Both the position numbers and the translations under genes were made by a program. Source: Hepsetus odoe (taxonomy: Eukaryota > Chordata > Actinopteri > Characiformes > Hepsetidae). From it: a stretch of 64,000 nt of DNA. The stretch is taken from contig CM029378.1 in the NCBI GenBank assembly GCA_017165825.1, positions 16,705,371-16,769,370 on the forward strand, read 5' to 3'. The notes under the pieces were generated by a model, which was not told where the DNA came from, did not search any database, and worked only from the letters and a program-made list of their open reading frames with translations. Shown in pieces: positions 1 to 13,100 of the stretch (position 1 is its first letter; each line of letters starts with the position of its first letter).

Positions 1-1773
1 GGAAAGATGTTTCTTAATGCCTCTACTGCCTCTAGAGAGCATATGTTAAAGTGTATTATCATCATCACAAAACAGTAAGTAAGTATATATAATGTCCGGA
101 AGGTCAAAGCAGGAAAGTTTTCAGTCACGTAATTATTCTTTGTGTTCTAATGATTTGGTTTACCAGTTAAAATGTTGGACAGGCAGTCTGTGAATCAACT
201 GGATGTTCATTAGAAAAAGGTTCACTGGAAGCCATAAAACACTCAACGGTTTGACATGATAAAAGAACCTTGTTTCCATGACATTGGGGCATCAAGAAAA
301 ACATTGTAGCACTGACCACTGTGCATGATCACACTCCTGTACTCAGGGAGCGAGTTGACATATCACTAATAACATACGACCAGACCTCTGATACAGAAAT
401 GATTCATAAACTGAGGTTCACCACTAGTTTTCATTTGAGGTCACTCTGGGCATCCCAATTAAAAGGCTTCAGTGACACTACGCTCACACTGGCCTTCCTC
501 ATATGGTTTGAATTCACAGTTTCAGATGGAGAGTTCATCCATGTACCTCAGCCATCACTCTCACTTTCTCTCAAATATTTCTTCACCTATCGGTGCAGCT
601 GACTGTGTTTGTGATTGTGTGCTATGGTTACAGTTTAGGCCTTTATCCAAATCCAGCTCTTCCCCTCTGCATGAGATGAAGCCTTTGAATGTGCCATGAA
701 GCCCTCATGTGGAACTTATAACTCATCCTATCGGCTCCTGTATGCGTTTGCTGATCTCACACTGTCCAGAGGGACGGCCAGAATATCTTATAGATCCAGA
801 ATGAGACAGTATCTCAGTGCAAAATTTACTTTTCCTATATTGAAATGCAATTAATCAACCTTGCAAACACTTTCATGAACTAGTTTTTCTTTTGTTAGTG
901 ACAATGACATGGAGAGAAAAGGTTTCTACACTGACACTCCTCACCCCACACTGCTAGAAGTCACCTGATATGGCAGTGTTTAAATTTATTGCACGAGAAA
1001 GATCTCAACATACTCTACTACAAAGAGCAACCCAGGCCCAACTGCAGCCACAGGAAGTTCTCCAGGAAGTTCGTGTCTGGTTTGAACAAAGTAGTTCTTT
1101 CAAATGGTCTTGTTTGATTCTCTGGAGTACAGTACAGCACCACCCACTCAGCATCAATGCAAGTGCCATTCAGGTAGACAACAAAAGACCCTTTTCTTTG
1201 ACAGGCTGATTTTTAATCCTGATGCCTTTACATGGAGGGTATTGCTGAGTTCATCCTCCTCACTCATTTTCTCCTTCAATTTATTTTAGTTCAGTTAGCT
1301 AATTTAGTTATTTAGTTATTTAATTTCCTTTTTTCTCAGTCTTTCTTTTTTTCAGCCTTTCAGCTCACTCTTTCTCTTATTAATATGACTCACTCTGTTC
1401 ATCATTCAGTCTTATCACTCGCTTCCTTTCTCCCTTACACACACACTTTTAGAATCTCTAGGCAGAAACAAAAGATTTTAGAAAGCCACTTAAATTCATG
1501 CAGATGAACTCATGCAGTTTGGCTAAGTGGAGCACTGAGTGACAGAACTATCCTACGCACATACAAATACACATACAAACACACAGACTGAAAACAGGGA
1601 GAACAGGGAGAACTGCAGACTTAGAATACAGGCCCTGAAGTCCCCGCTGGAAAATGTGACCATTTTTCAGCTGTTAAACAAAGAGGGGATTTTGGTGGGG
1701 GTGGAAAGAACAGTAATCCTTGTTGATTTGATTCAATTAGAAATCGTTGGAGTAGATACAGCGGGCGAAAATC

Positions 1774-1775
<2 letters not shown>

Positions 1776-1818
<43 letters not shown>
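1776..1818. repeat. (GT)n microsatellite
   Basis: An uninterrupted GT tract of about 21 units. The long ORFs overlapping it on both strands are products of the repeat. Confidence 0.95.
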
Positions 1819-1819
<1 letters not shown>

Positions 1820-2029
1820 TGAGCAACTGAGAGAGAAAGAGAGCATGTGTCCTCTGCAATGTGTGTTCTGCACATGACCTATTTAACTCCTTTCATACTA
1901 ATTTGAATCATTATTCTAATTTTGGTTCATTTTATTTGAGCTTGATTCTGATTCCCGATCTCTATTTATTAGTCTGGTTTAGGCTGTGATAGGTGTGATT
2001 GTTTCTGATTTTGGTTAATTAGGGTTTTG

Positions 2030-2275
2030 GTTCAGGGGCAGTGGTGGCCTAGTGGTTGGGGCATTGGCCACAGGATCAGAGGATCGGGGGATCAAACCCC
2101 TTCCCAGTAGGTTGCCCTGAGGTACCCTTGAGCAAAGTGCCGTCCCTGTCCCACTCCTCCCTGCGATGGGCTGGCGACCTGTCCAGGGTGCATCCCCTGT
2201 CCTCGCCCTGTGTGCGCTGGGTTGGACGCCAGCCCTCCCCCGCGACCCCGCTTGGGACAAGCGGCAGAAAATGAA
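2030..2275 (+). mobile_element. tRNA-derived SINE, head plus tail, with 10-bp target-site duplication
   Basis: The head resembles a tRNA promoter: an A-box-like TGGCCTAGTGG and a B-box-like GGATCAAACCC. A conserved middle (GGTACCCTTGAGCAAAG) and a tail (GCGATGGGCTGGCGACCTGT onward) follow. TAGGGTTTTG occurs at 2020-2029 and again at 2276-2285, exactly at the element ends, so the whole unit moved by retrotransposition. Many relatives occur in this window. The ORFs here on both strands are not genes. Confidence 0.85.
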
Positions 2276-3002
2276 TAGGGTTTTGATTCTGTCTCTGCTT
2301 TGGATTGGATGCGATTGATTAAGTTTTCAAACAGATTCTAATCTGATTGTTTCTGACTAAAAATATTTGTATCACAGCTTTCTCAGTGGTGTTTCAATCA
2401 GGTAATTCCATAGAATAAGCAGTCATTCAGCATTAACATCAGGCAGATGCTCAGCTGCATGAGAATGAGAAATATGTAATGCCTTTCAAATTGATTCTGT
2501 GATGCTTTCAAGTGCTTTGCGTGTTCCTTTAAAAAAAGCAAACGAGGCACAGGCTGTGGGATGTAGACAGGAAACTGCCTGATTCTATTAAAAGTGTTTA
2601 GTACTGTGGTGTCGGTCTTAATCCCCTTTTATTTCTTTTCCTCTTTCGTTTGCCCTCTTGCCCCGCTACCAACGCATGCCATCATCACACTCTTTTTAGA
2701 CATTTTCGCCCTCCCCCGTACTGTTTACTCCCACTCTTCATCCCTCATTGCCACTGCTTACTGGCCTCATCTCTTTCATTCTCTCTGTCTTTCCACTCCC
2801 TTTCGCTTTCCTTTCCTATTTGTCTTTCTTTTCTACCACTCTGCACTCTTCTCACTTCTAGTCCGTTCATTTTTCAGAATTATGGCCTAAATGACCTAGT
2901 TAAGAGGCTTTGATTATGTGGCAGCAGAAATAGCTGAGCTTTTCCGGCAATGAAATCAAATAAGATCCATTATTAGAACACCAGTTCCCCAGCGACACAC
3001 AT

Positions 3003-3015
3003 CCCCCCCCCCCCG

Positions 3016-3058
<43 letters not shown>
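3003..3058. repeat. poly-C followed by (CA)n microsatellite
   Basis: Twelve C bases followed by about 20 CA units. The same C-run plus CA arrangement occurs at 32571-32608. Confidence 0.95.
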
Positions 3059-3184
3059 CTACCCCACCATGCCCCTGCCTTTATCTAATTCTTGTTTGTT
3101 TTATGTGTAATGTGTGCTTTTATTCTTTAACTTTGCAGTATATTTCTGTTTGGTTAAAATAATGTTAAAAATTATTGCTCACTG

Positions 3185-3475
3185 ACTCATTTTCTTAACC
3201 GCTTATCCTAAGTAAGGTGGTAAGTAGTGCTGGAGTCTAACCCAGTGTACAGGGTGAAAGGCGGGGAAACACCCTGGACACCCTGCTCATCTCAGGACAG
3301 ACACACAGACTATCCAGCTGCCGTCAACCTGTTGGAGGAAAGTGATGCATTGGGAGAACATGCAACCTCCACACAGAAAGGAGCCAGGCCATGCCAACAG
3401 GGAACTGAACCCAGGACATTCTTACTGTGAGATAACAGCGAAACGGAAGGCACAACTGTGCTGCCAAGCTTGACA
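3185..3475 (+). repeat. old fish interspersed repeat
   Basis: Contains the diverged motif order of a common fish repeat: AACCGCTTATCC, then GGCGGGGAAACACCCTGGAC, then CAACCTCCACACAGAAAGG, then GAACTGAACCCAGGAC. I recognise the consensus order but cannot give a family name. It is too decayed to show target-site duplications by eye. Confidence 0.6.
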
Positions 3476-4020
3476 GTAGACAAAAAATAGGTTGCAGAAG
3501 TCCACAGTTACAGCTTGATTAAGCACTGTTTCTAGGAAAAAAACGACCTTATTTCTGAACCAGTGAATCAGAGGCAAAGTAATGACCATTGTTATTCCTT
3601 GAGTTTATACTAGGCTTTGCACTTTGAGTGCATTTGTATGCAGCAGTATGAACAGGGTCTAATCCAAAAATTAAGTACCCCAAACAATTAAATTAAATAA
3701 AAATGTAATTTACTTGCTTAATCAATACTGTTGTGTCTCAACCTAATGCTTCTAAAACCAAATGTTGATATAGCTTAAAAGGATATAAAAAAAAGATATA
3801 AAGAAAGTCTTTCACTGCTGTCACCATCAGTCTGAGGGCTCTGTCTGCCCTGCTGGTTGTTGTAACAATATAATACAGACTAGTATTTTTTAATTCATTC
3901 ATTAATTAATATAGTTTTAAAAATGTATAAATATTGCTAACAGGATTGCAAAATAATTATATAAAAAAATAAGGCTGTAAAACTTCTGCAGATATGACTG
4001 ATGATGGATCTTGAAAAAAG

Positions 4021-4267
4021 TGAAAGTGACAACCCTTGTCATTGCGAGGTCACAGCACAGCACACCACAACGAAACTGAACTTCTGCATGTAACCCATGC
4101 ACTCAAACACCGTGCAGCAGTGGGCAGCTATTGAAAGTGCCCAGGGAGCAGTGACAGGGACAGTACCTTACTCAAGGGTACCTCAGGGCAACCTACTGTT
4201 GAGGGAATTGAACCCACAATCGTCTGATGGGGGGGCAACTCCCTAACCACTAGGCCACTGCTGCCCC
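4021..4267 (-). mobile_element. tRNA-derived SINE, minus orientation
   Basis: Read on the minus strand it starts GGGGCAGCAGTGGCCTAGTG, passes the B-box region and the GGTACCCTTGAGTAAGG motif, and ends in a tail resembling the copies at 42840 and 49951. It is near full length. It belongs to the same head family as 2030-2275 but carries the other tail type. Confidence 0.75.
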
Positions 4268-4612
4268 ATCTTTGATATTTTTTTAGAAATGAAATTATAT
4301 GATATAAAAACAGAGTAACAATTTTAATGCTATTGTGTTACTCTATGGACCTTTTAAATAAATTGAAATGCCATTTATTTTTTATTTGTGCTGCCTGCCC
4401 TTTTACTACAGAGGAAAAACTCTGTAGGTGAATTGCTGCCCTCTTCAGCATAAATAACAAAATGAAAAATAATTTGACAAGGCTTCTATTAGTTTAATTG
4501 TTCAATTACAACATGTATTCATCATTTCATCAATATTTCTGCTCAAATTGTTAATCCTTTTAGTGACAGTGCTTTAGCTAAGCACACAATAAAGTACTTT
4601 AATAAAGTCATA

Positions 4613-4765
4613 AGGGGTTGGTGGTGGTCTAGTGGTAGGATACTTGCCTAAGGACCTCTGGCTCAAGAGGTCCCAAGTTCAAATCCCACCTTTGGCACTA
4701 CCACCACTGGGTCCCTGAGCAAGACCCTTAACCCTGAATTGCTCTATTGGTGCTGTGTAAGCTTT
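4613..4765 (+). mobile_element. SINE, second tRNA-like family (V-SINE-like)
   Basis: The head GGTGGTGGTCTAGTGGTAGG, the B-box-like AGTTCAAATCCC and the motif GGGTCCCTGAGCAAGACCC match the better copy at 59012-59210. The 3' tail is cut short or decayed. The assignment to V-SINEs is from memory of the central motif. Confidence 0.65.
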
Positions 4766-4984
4766 AAGCAGAAACCTTATTCTCCTGTGCCATGACATGC
4801 CCTCCACAAATACAAGCAGCACATGGTAAAAACATGCTTTATTGCCTATCCTCTCGTCTTATTACAAATGTTAATAGAAATAAAATTTTTATTTGAGTCA
4901 AACATGAAAAGAAAGCAATAATCATCACAAAATAAATTCCTTTCTCAAATGTGTGGCCTATGAAAAAAATAAACAGCGTATAAC

Positions 4985-5290
4985 ATTAGAGATCCACTAT
5001 CATACTTCATAGCAGGAATGAGGAACTTTTCTGCATGTGTTTACACCAAACCAGCTTTTGGTGTTTGTTGCCAAGAGGATGCATTTTGGTCTCCTCTGAC
5101 CATAATACACACTCCCATTGAAAGTTTCAGTAATGTCTGAGAAACTTTGGCATTTGGTGGTCCTTACAGCGGTGGCTTTGTTCTGGCAATCCTCCCAAAC
5201 AGCTTGTGGTGATCTTGGTGACGTCTGATTGTAATTTGGGTAATGTTCTGAACCCAAGGCTTAACAAAAGTCTGCAGTTTCCCATCTGTG
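4985..5290. mobile_element. degraded DNA-transposon-like fragment
   Basis: The stretch GGTCTCCTCTGACCATAATA and its surroundings resemble a sequence shared by many fish DNA-transposon copies. The minus-strand ORF of 85 codons over it has no recognisable domain. The call rests on a remembered motif only. Confidence 0.35.
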
Positions 5291-7499
5291 ATCCTCAGAG
5301 ATTGTTTGGCCACTTAAACCATCTCATTTACCATGTGTGCTCTTTTAGATGGATTCTTGCCATCTTTATTTGCTTGTCTTAATCATTGTTTGTTCATTTT
5401 TATGTCAGGTTTGTGAAGTTAGTAGTAATAGTAATAACAGTAATAATATTTGTCTATTTTTTTATTTTTATGAGTATTTTATTTCTATGAATACTTTTGT
5501 TGGTAGGGTTGCACTTCATAGACCTGCAGGGATATGTTCATGGGTTTTAAAGTAAAAATATCAGGTGTTTTCAGATGTAATCTGGCCTTACATTTGTATT
5601 ATCTGTTCAAAGTTCAGAGTGAACGGGGTAAGTCACTGTGGTTTGGCTGTCTTTCTCCTAAATGTGCTGCAGTCAAGGAATGCTAGGTCATCTCTTTCTC
5701 AATCGTTTTCTACTTTGTCTTATTAAAGACTGAAAAGCCCTCTCACGGGCCTTTCCCTCCAAAGCTTTCTGCTTTTAATAAGGCAGTAAAACAGAACCCG
5801 CTGCGTGAAGATATGGTCATGAAGACCTTGGCATTAAGGACTTGCATTCAGCACATATACAACTAAGTGCAGTAACCCTAATTTTTGGTCATGTGTCCTC
5901 TTTTTTCTCCTTTGGTCTGTGTTTTATGCTTTTTTCTCTGAACAATATGTGAAGCCATTTCCTCTCTACTCAGTTTCTTTCTTTTTTGAACATTTGTGAA
6001 GGGAAGCATGTGTACCCCACTGTTTCATACAAAAGCTGTAAAAGCTCCAAAACATGAGGCAAGACACACATGGCAGTGAAATAATCATAAGCAATAGCCT
6101 ATGGTTTCTTCTAAAAAGGAAGGGTGAGCATCTCTCTCTACGTAGAGAACCACAAATATATTCCTCAGCCTGACCTTTCTTTCCTTTTTAAACTCAAACA
6201 AATGGAAATGTTCAATCAAAAATGTGAATAAATTCAATCAAAAAAACATTTGTGTTTGTCATTTGGAGAGGAGATGAGACTCCAACCTGTCAAAACAGAA
6301 ATAAGTCAACTGTAATATTTAAAATCTATAATGTCAGTGTCATAGCAGGTACAATTTCCGAGCTTCATCCTTAAGCATTTATTGTTTCTTTCTTGAGAAA
6401 GTTTTTATTGCTTTACAGCAGAGCAGACAAGCTGATAAATCTGAAGACGCATGGGAAATACTTTACCCTCAAACTATTTACCATCCAATTTAAAGCTTTA
6501 AAGCAGTTTCTCATCAAGTATCTTTTATATATTCTTCTGCAGATCTGACCACAGTGTGAACTTTTACTCATTACTCATTTACTCTATTCTGTTCTTTTAA
6601 AACTGTTTGACCTTCCAGAAATTCTGGTCGAGCATACTTAAAGAAATGAGGCTAAATTTGATTGTTCATTGTCCTTTGGTCCAAGCGGCATATTAGGTAT
6701 CAGAGATAAATTCCTCTGTAACTGTTAAACTACTTATTCTCTTACCCTGTGGATACATTTGTACTGTTCCACTAAATAACAGATTAAAGTTTCCAAATGG
6801 ACTCCAGTTGTTATCATTACGCCGACCATGAATTTTCATGGCCGAAAAGTTATTACTACAAAAAAAATGTATTCACAGCCATGTGGCCTGGTTTTGGGAT
6901 TATGAGCCTTTTTTTATTGATCCGTTTATTTATTTTTCAATACAAAAAGCTCAGACTTTGTGGCTTAATAGAAAATATGAGACACACTACTACTGATACT
7001 TTCAATTTGAAAAAGTTGCAACAAATTGCATTATTTGCCGTTTAATTGGTCAAATGTTAAAATCATACAAAATATGAATTGCCAGTTAAAATAACATGAA
7101 TCAAAGGAGGTTTTCCATTGTAAATAATAGACAACTGGATGTTTATCACGTGTCACTCTGCTATGACACTTTTACAGCTTGAGAACTCTTACCTGCCTCA
7201 TGTTATTTATGTCATTAAATTTTTTCTGATTTCAGTTCATGCACCCCTATCTTACTAGTGTAACTGACAGTAAAGCTCCACCTCTGTATGATAGCTGTAA
7301 TACTTAGGTGTTGTTGTACGGACATAAGTGCACAGCCAGGAGTCTTGTACTCAGCTTTACTAAATGTAAACATAACTCACAGAACTCAGAAGCCACTAGT
7401 GGTAGTGGAGATGACAATACGAAAAGCAAATGACTGATGCTCTGCTCTGACACATTGTAATTTATAAACCTTACCCCAGTGAGGCACATCTGTCGTACT

Positions 7500-7945
7500 A
7501 ATGAGCCAAGGTGTGCCCAGGCAGAGCAGAGCGCTGCCTACCATGATAGAACCCACCGATAGATCCTGTCTCGCCCCTGAGCGGGGCTCATGAGGGGAGG
7601 CCAAACAAAACGAAATCAAAAAAATAAATAAAGCAAATAGCCTCCTTAATGGGGCACATGACAGCACTCGTTTTGGGGCCGACACATGGCTGCAAGGGGT
7701 CCTCAGCTCCACTGCAGCCACATCCAGGGCTTCAGTACAGAGCAAAAGCCCTGCCCTCCAAAGCAGTCTCAAAAACTAGTGCAAAAGCAACACCCTCCGT
7801 GGCGGGTCTCAAAAACTGCCTCAGAAGCCCTGTCCTCTGTGAAGGGCTTAGAAGATGCTCTGCTCCCTGGGCTGATGCAGAAGACGGCATTGATACCCCG
7901 CTTTCCGGTGCTGTTGCGGAAGCCAGCCCTGAGTAACCTATTCAC
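7500..7945. other. GC-rich block of unknown origin
   Basis: Base composition rises sharply against AT-rich flanks. Parts repeat internally: TCTCAAAAACT occurs at about 7768 and again at about 7807, each followed by a similar stretch ending in a CCT-rich segment. ORFs run on both strands (7649-7936 plus, 7386-7772 minus), with no domain I recognise. It is probably an inserted element. Confidence 0.35.
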
Positions 7946-9953
7946 ACGTTAATAGCCTACCATTTTTTATCATATAAATTAATATTTAAATTCATTCAAT
8001 AACTTAATGAAAAAAAACAAAGAAAAGAGAAAAATGGAATCCACAAAACTGATGGATCTTTGTAAGTAATCTAGCAGATCTAGAGACAGCAGAACTGCTG
8101 GCCAGCAACTCCCGATCATGAGAATGCAAAGCAGCTAATTTGCTGTGTCTCACCATCATTTTCTACATGACTAGCTCAATTATGAGAGAAACCATGAAGA
8201 ACTGAACAGAAGATTCATATCATCAGCATTTGTAAAGGAGAGAAAGAGCAGGACTCACCATCACCATAGACCACTGCTTTCTGAATGGAGGTTTAATTAT
8301 CTGAGAACTCTATTAGAGTGTTTTAAAGCTGTGATGAACTGACCTTTGGATTTTTACCAGACGTTAATATGAAGTGCCAGACAATATATGAGCACTATAT
8401 GGCTGAATTGGTCACCTTTACTCACCTGCTCTGGACTGCAGTCACAGTGTGCTGGGTAATAGCGAGAAATTACAAGGCTGGATTCTCGGAAAAAGATGCC
8501 TTGTGGCCTTCACAGCAAGGATACAGCTTGTTGTTTAGCATGTCTAGAGAGAGAGAAAGAGGATGGACAACAATATTTTTAGAGGTCTCATAAAGCTGTG
8601 GGAAGCTGTGGAAATGGATCCAGCGAAGCCCTGCGATATCTTTCACATCACTGGAAAGAATGACTTGGCAGCATGACAGATTACCTCAAGGCCCTGTTCC
8701 TCAGCTCAGTTTTGAAATTCCTTTGATACACTAGCCTTTACCTGCCAGAAAAACAGCCAGGCCAGATAACTGACTGTGCTGGGTGGTTCTGAGTGTGTGT
8801 GAGTGTGTCTGCTGGCCCTTGTTGTCCTGGTGATGAAACTATCTTTACCATGGTAAATTGAAGATGTTAGAGGGAGATTTATTTGTGTCTTTGGGCTTCA
8901 CTGCACTGCCCTTCTGTAATCAATTCTTCTTTCCTATGTATGTGGAGCTTTTCTTCAGAACAGCTCATTAGCTCATTAAAGTCTATGCAACTTTATTTCT
9001 TCTCTAATCTCTCTTCATCTGTCAGTCACACAAATACTGGGGCTTTCAGTACGCAACATTTTTAAACAAAGAAAAAAATCAATGGCAAAGGAGATCTATA
9101 TTTGGTCTGTGTTACATAATTAAATCAGAGATTTCATGTACGGAAAATGCTTAGTATGGCTTTTGGCTTTTAAGTCATATGCACACCATTTGTATCCACA
9201 AACTTCAATTTATGCATTCTCTGCATGATAATAGTTTAGTTAATAGATATGATCATTAGTAATTATGTAGAGCTATTTTTAAATGAGCATATAAAATGAG
9301 GAAAGAGATGGTCAATGCTATGTTCCATTTACACACCAAATGTATTCAGGAAAATATAATGTATATTATGATTTCACACTACATCCATAGACAAGCATTC
9401 CCAGCATGGAGATTGGTGAAGACTTTACATCACTAAATACTATATGGTCGCAACTGTTCAGAGCTCTAGCTTGTACATCTACGGCTCTGAGTTTGCTGGA
9501 TCTGAACGGCTGCAGCAATTTTTCTCACCTTAGCTATTCTGGCCTGTGTGTACTAATTAACACCAGACATTACTCATATCGTATAAATGTCTAAATTTCA
9601 ATACAAATATAAGTTTTGCCCAGCTGCATAAGCTTATATGCCTGTGATATTTGTTTCAGTTTAACGCTTACAAACAATATCGCTATTGATTGCATAAAAA
9701 TTTTACAGGAAATACTTCTTTAGAGGAACACATTGAACCACAAGGCCTTTCTGAAAACTGCACGTTCATTGTTTTTCTTTGCTTCGAGAAAGTGTTCTAT
9801 AAAGGTTTCAGAACACTCAAGGTTGTGTGCAGGATCACAACTGTGATTTGGATGCCATAAATCAGCATGACTGTGCTGTTATTTGCATGCTCTTGCTATT
9901 AACAGCATGAATTTTGTTGTGTGCCTGATTGAAGTGGTTTGGGTTTTTCACAG

Positions 9954-10120
9954 GTCCACTTCCTGACCGACCGGCTCGGTCAGATGTAGAACCCTCAGCT
10001 GAACAGAGAATAAGACGAGACCAGCAGGAGTCCAGCAGGCGCTCACAGAACAGGACAGGCCAGGAGGGCTCCACTGGCCTGGCTATAGACACACTGCCTG
10101 ATAACATGACAAAGGTGGTG
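9954..10120 (+). CDS. plxdc1: plxdc1 exon: N-terminal linker
   Basis: Acceptor TTTTTCACAG, donor GTAAGT. It starts with two bases of a split codon and ends in phase 0. It encodes a charged Arg/Gln/Ser-rich stretch, then LAIDTLPDNMTKVV, which matches the conserved family segment; NMT is a glycosylation sequon. Confidence 0.88.
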
Positions 10121-13100
10121 GTAAGTTAGAACTAACCAACCCTCTTCTCTTCTCTTCTCTTCTCTTCTCTTCATCTTTCATGTTTTCTGTCCTCTCTTCT
10201 GCACCTTCTTCTTCTTCTTTCAGCTGTTCCCATTTAGGGGTCGCCACAGCGGATCATCCGTTTCCATTTCTTCCGGTCCTCTGCATCCTTCTCCTTCAAA
10301 CCGACTACCTTCATGTTCTCTCTCACCACGTCCATAAACCTCCTCTTTGGTCTTCCACTTTTCCTCTTTCCTGGCAGCTCCATCTTCAACATCCTCCTTC
10401 CAGTATAATCCTCATCTCTCCTCTGGACATGTCCAAACCAACACAACCTTGCCTCTCAAAATTTATCTCCAAAACGCGTTACCCGAGCTGTCCTGCTAAT
10501 ATGCTCATGTCTAATTCTGTCCATCCTCATCACACCCAACGAAAATCTCAGCATCTTTAACTCTGACACTTTCCGCCTCCTGTCTTTTTGTCAGTGCCAC
10601 CATCTCCAATCCATACAACATAGCTGGTCTTACTACTGTCCTGTAAACCTTCCCTTTTACTCTTGCTGGTACCCGTCTGTCACAAATCACTCCTGTCACT
10701 CTTCTCTACCCATTCCAACCTGCCTGCATTCTCCTCTTCACCTCTCTTCCACACTCGCCTTTACACTGAACTGTTAATCCCAAATATTTAAACTCCTCCA
10801 CCTTTGATACCTCTACTCCCTGCATCCTAACCACTCCACTCTCCTCCCTTTCATTCACACTCATGTATTCTGCCTTTTGTCCTGCTCACTTTCATTCCTC
10901 TCCTCTCTAGCGTATATCTCCATCTCTCCAGGTTCTCCTCAAGTCAAGTCAAGTAGGATTTTATGGTCATTTCAGCCATATACACAGCTGAAATGTGAAA
11001 TTTCACAGTGAAACGAAATAACGTTCCTCCAGGACCCTGGTGCTACACACAAGACACAAGACAACAGAAGACACAACATAATACACAAAACAAGCTGCTC
11101 CCAACTCTCACTACAGATCACAATATCATCATTCTCTGTTCTGCACCTGTTTCCTTTTTATCATCTCTTGTATTCTCTATACTTTCTGTATAGAGAGGTA
11201 TTCTCTATACCTCTGGCCTTGTGTCATATCATTTTCATTCAGTCTCTTTTTTTTTTTACATCTTATATCCTGTCTTCTTTTCACTCCCACATTGGTTCTT
11301 CTTGCTGTTCTATGTACATGCGCCCCCAGCAGTAATCCACTCAGCTCTGCTCTTTATAACATTCATTCATAACACAATACCTCAACAAGTGCTTAGCATT
11401 CAAGCCATTCAGACCTGTTTTTCTGCCAGTCATTTTCTGTCAGTCATCTCTAAGAGGTCTAGATTAGATCAAAATTCAGAGACTGAGATGTTTGCATTAT
11501 CAGGCTTTAAAACCTCTGGATGGTCTGCACTGTGGTTCATACAAGGTTTTGTGGGATCGTTATTGCATGCAGTGGAATAATGAAGTGTAGCAGATGAAAG
11601 AGATTGAACTGATCACTCTTTAAATATACCAGTGTGAGGGGGAAGAAGACATCACGCTGCAGCTTCCAATGTGTGGGTTTGTTTAAGTCTTCCTCAGTAT
11701 TTTTTACCTCTCTAACAGCCATATACGGATCATTTCCATAAATGGTGTTATGCTTTCTGCTCTTCAAAACAAATTCAAATCAAATATCCTACTATCCGTG
11801 CCAAACAATGTTATTTTAAGGATTATTGTGTGCTATGCATGTTGGTTTGTTTGTTTTTGTTTTTTTTGTTTGTTTGTTTTTTATGTGTATGTGCATGGGT
11901 ATCTTAACTGTGTAGGAAAAAAGCAAAACTATATAACTAAAACCACTGGTCTCTATTTAGCTAGCCTGGAACAATTTTAACAATAGCTGACACATTATAG
12001 AGTGCTGCTTGAGAATTTTTGAAATTTTGGTTATTATAATTATAATTATAATTATTATTATTGTTGTTGTTTTTAGAATTTTCTTGGGTTTTTTTTGTTA
12101 TTTTGTTAGATCTTCTATATTGATGAGTGGCAAAGGTATGTGAACCACTTGCAATAGTAAGCAGGTGTGAGTGGGCTCACTGTTTCACTGAATGTAAATG
12201 GATATTTGTGTGATTCTCACTATACATGTTAATGGCACCAATAAAAGAGTTTTCCACCCAACCCATGGTTGCCCTCTTCATGAGTGGTCAACCACAGAAG
12301 AGCAAGGCATGTAATTAACACACAGGAGTCCAACCTCTAAACAAATAAAGGCTTCTCTCATGTAAGCTAATGTTAAAGTTCATGTGTCCAACACCAGGAA
12401 AGCATTAAACAACAATGGTGACTGTGGAAGGGCTGCAAATTCTACAGGCAGCTAAAAAATTTTGGAACAATGTACTTCTTTTTTATGGTTTTTATGAGAA
12501 GTGTTTTTGTATAAGGAGAGGGGAAAACACTGCATACCAATGTAAGAACCTTCAACCTGTCTGTGAACATGGTGGTTGGTAATATCATGGCTTGGGTCTG
12601 CTTTACAGAATCTGATCCAGAACTGCTTGGCATTATTGATGGACCACTGATTTCTGAATTATGTCAGTGAATTCTAAAGGGAAATGTCAGGACATCTGTC
12701 TGTAAGCTGAAAGTGGATCACTCAGTAAGACAACAAATAAGCACACATTTTTCTTACAAACAACTGTTAACAGTTAACTAAGTTAAAGTTTTGCAATAGC
12801 CAAAGTCGTGAACTTAATCAAATAGAAAAGGGAAAGAACTCGAAGTGAGCAGTTAATTTGAGGAAACCCGACAACATTTCAAAGTTAAAGCTGTTTTGCA
12901 TGGAGAAACAAGCAGTGGTGGCCTAGTGATTAGGGTTCAATTCACAGACCAGTAGGTACCTGAGCTTGGTACCATCACCATCACTGCTTTCTACCAGATG
13001 TATGTATGCCCTCTGCTGAACTGTGTGGTGGGTGAACTGCAGAGGAAGAATTTCATTGTGTTTCACTGTATGCTTTGCCATGCTGTGTATTCAAGTAATC

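Larger units (their letters stand above)
1..9953. other. non-coding stretch, probably plxdc1 intron 1 or upstream
   Basis: No exon with convincing splice sites and family similarity was found. The region is mostly AT-rich. It holds SINE copies (2030-2275, 4021-4267, 4613-4765), an older fish repeat (3185-3475), a transposon-like fragment (4985-5290), two dinucleotide tracts and a GC-richer block at 7500-7945. The first plxdc1 exon found starts with two bases of a split codon, so a signal-peptide exon ending in phase 1 must lie upstream. No such exon with a CpG-rich promoter is visible here, so it probably lies outside the window. Confidence 0.6.

Noticed and set aside
5349..5555. Signal-peptide-like ORF (MDSCHLYLLVLIIVCSFLCQ) as a possible plxdc1 exon 1
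   Set aside because: Its CAG|GTTTGT donor would end in phase 0, but the next exon needs phase 1. The region is AT-rich without a promoter-like context.
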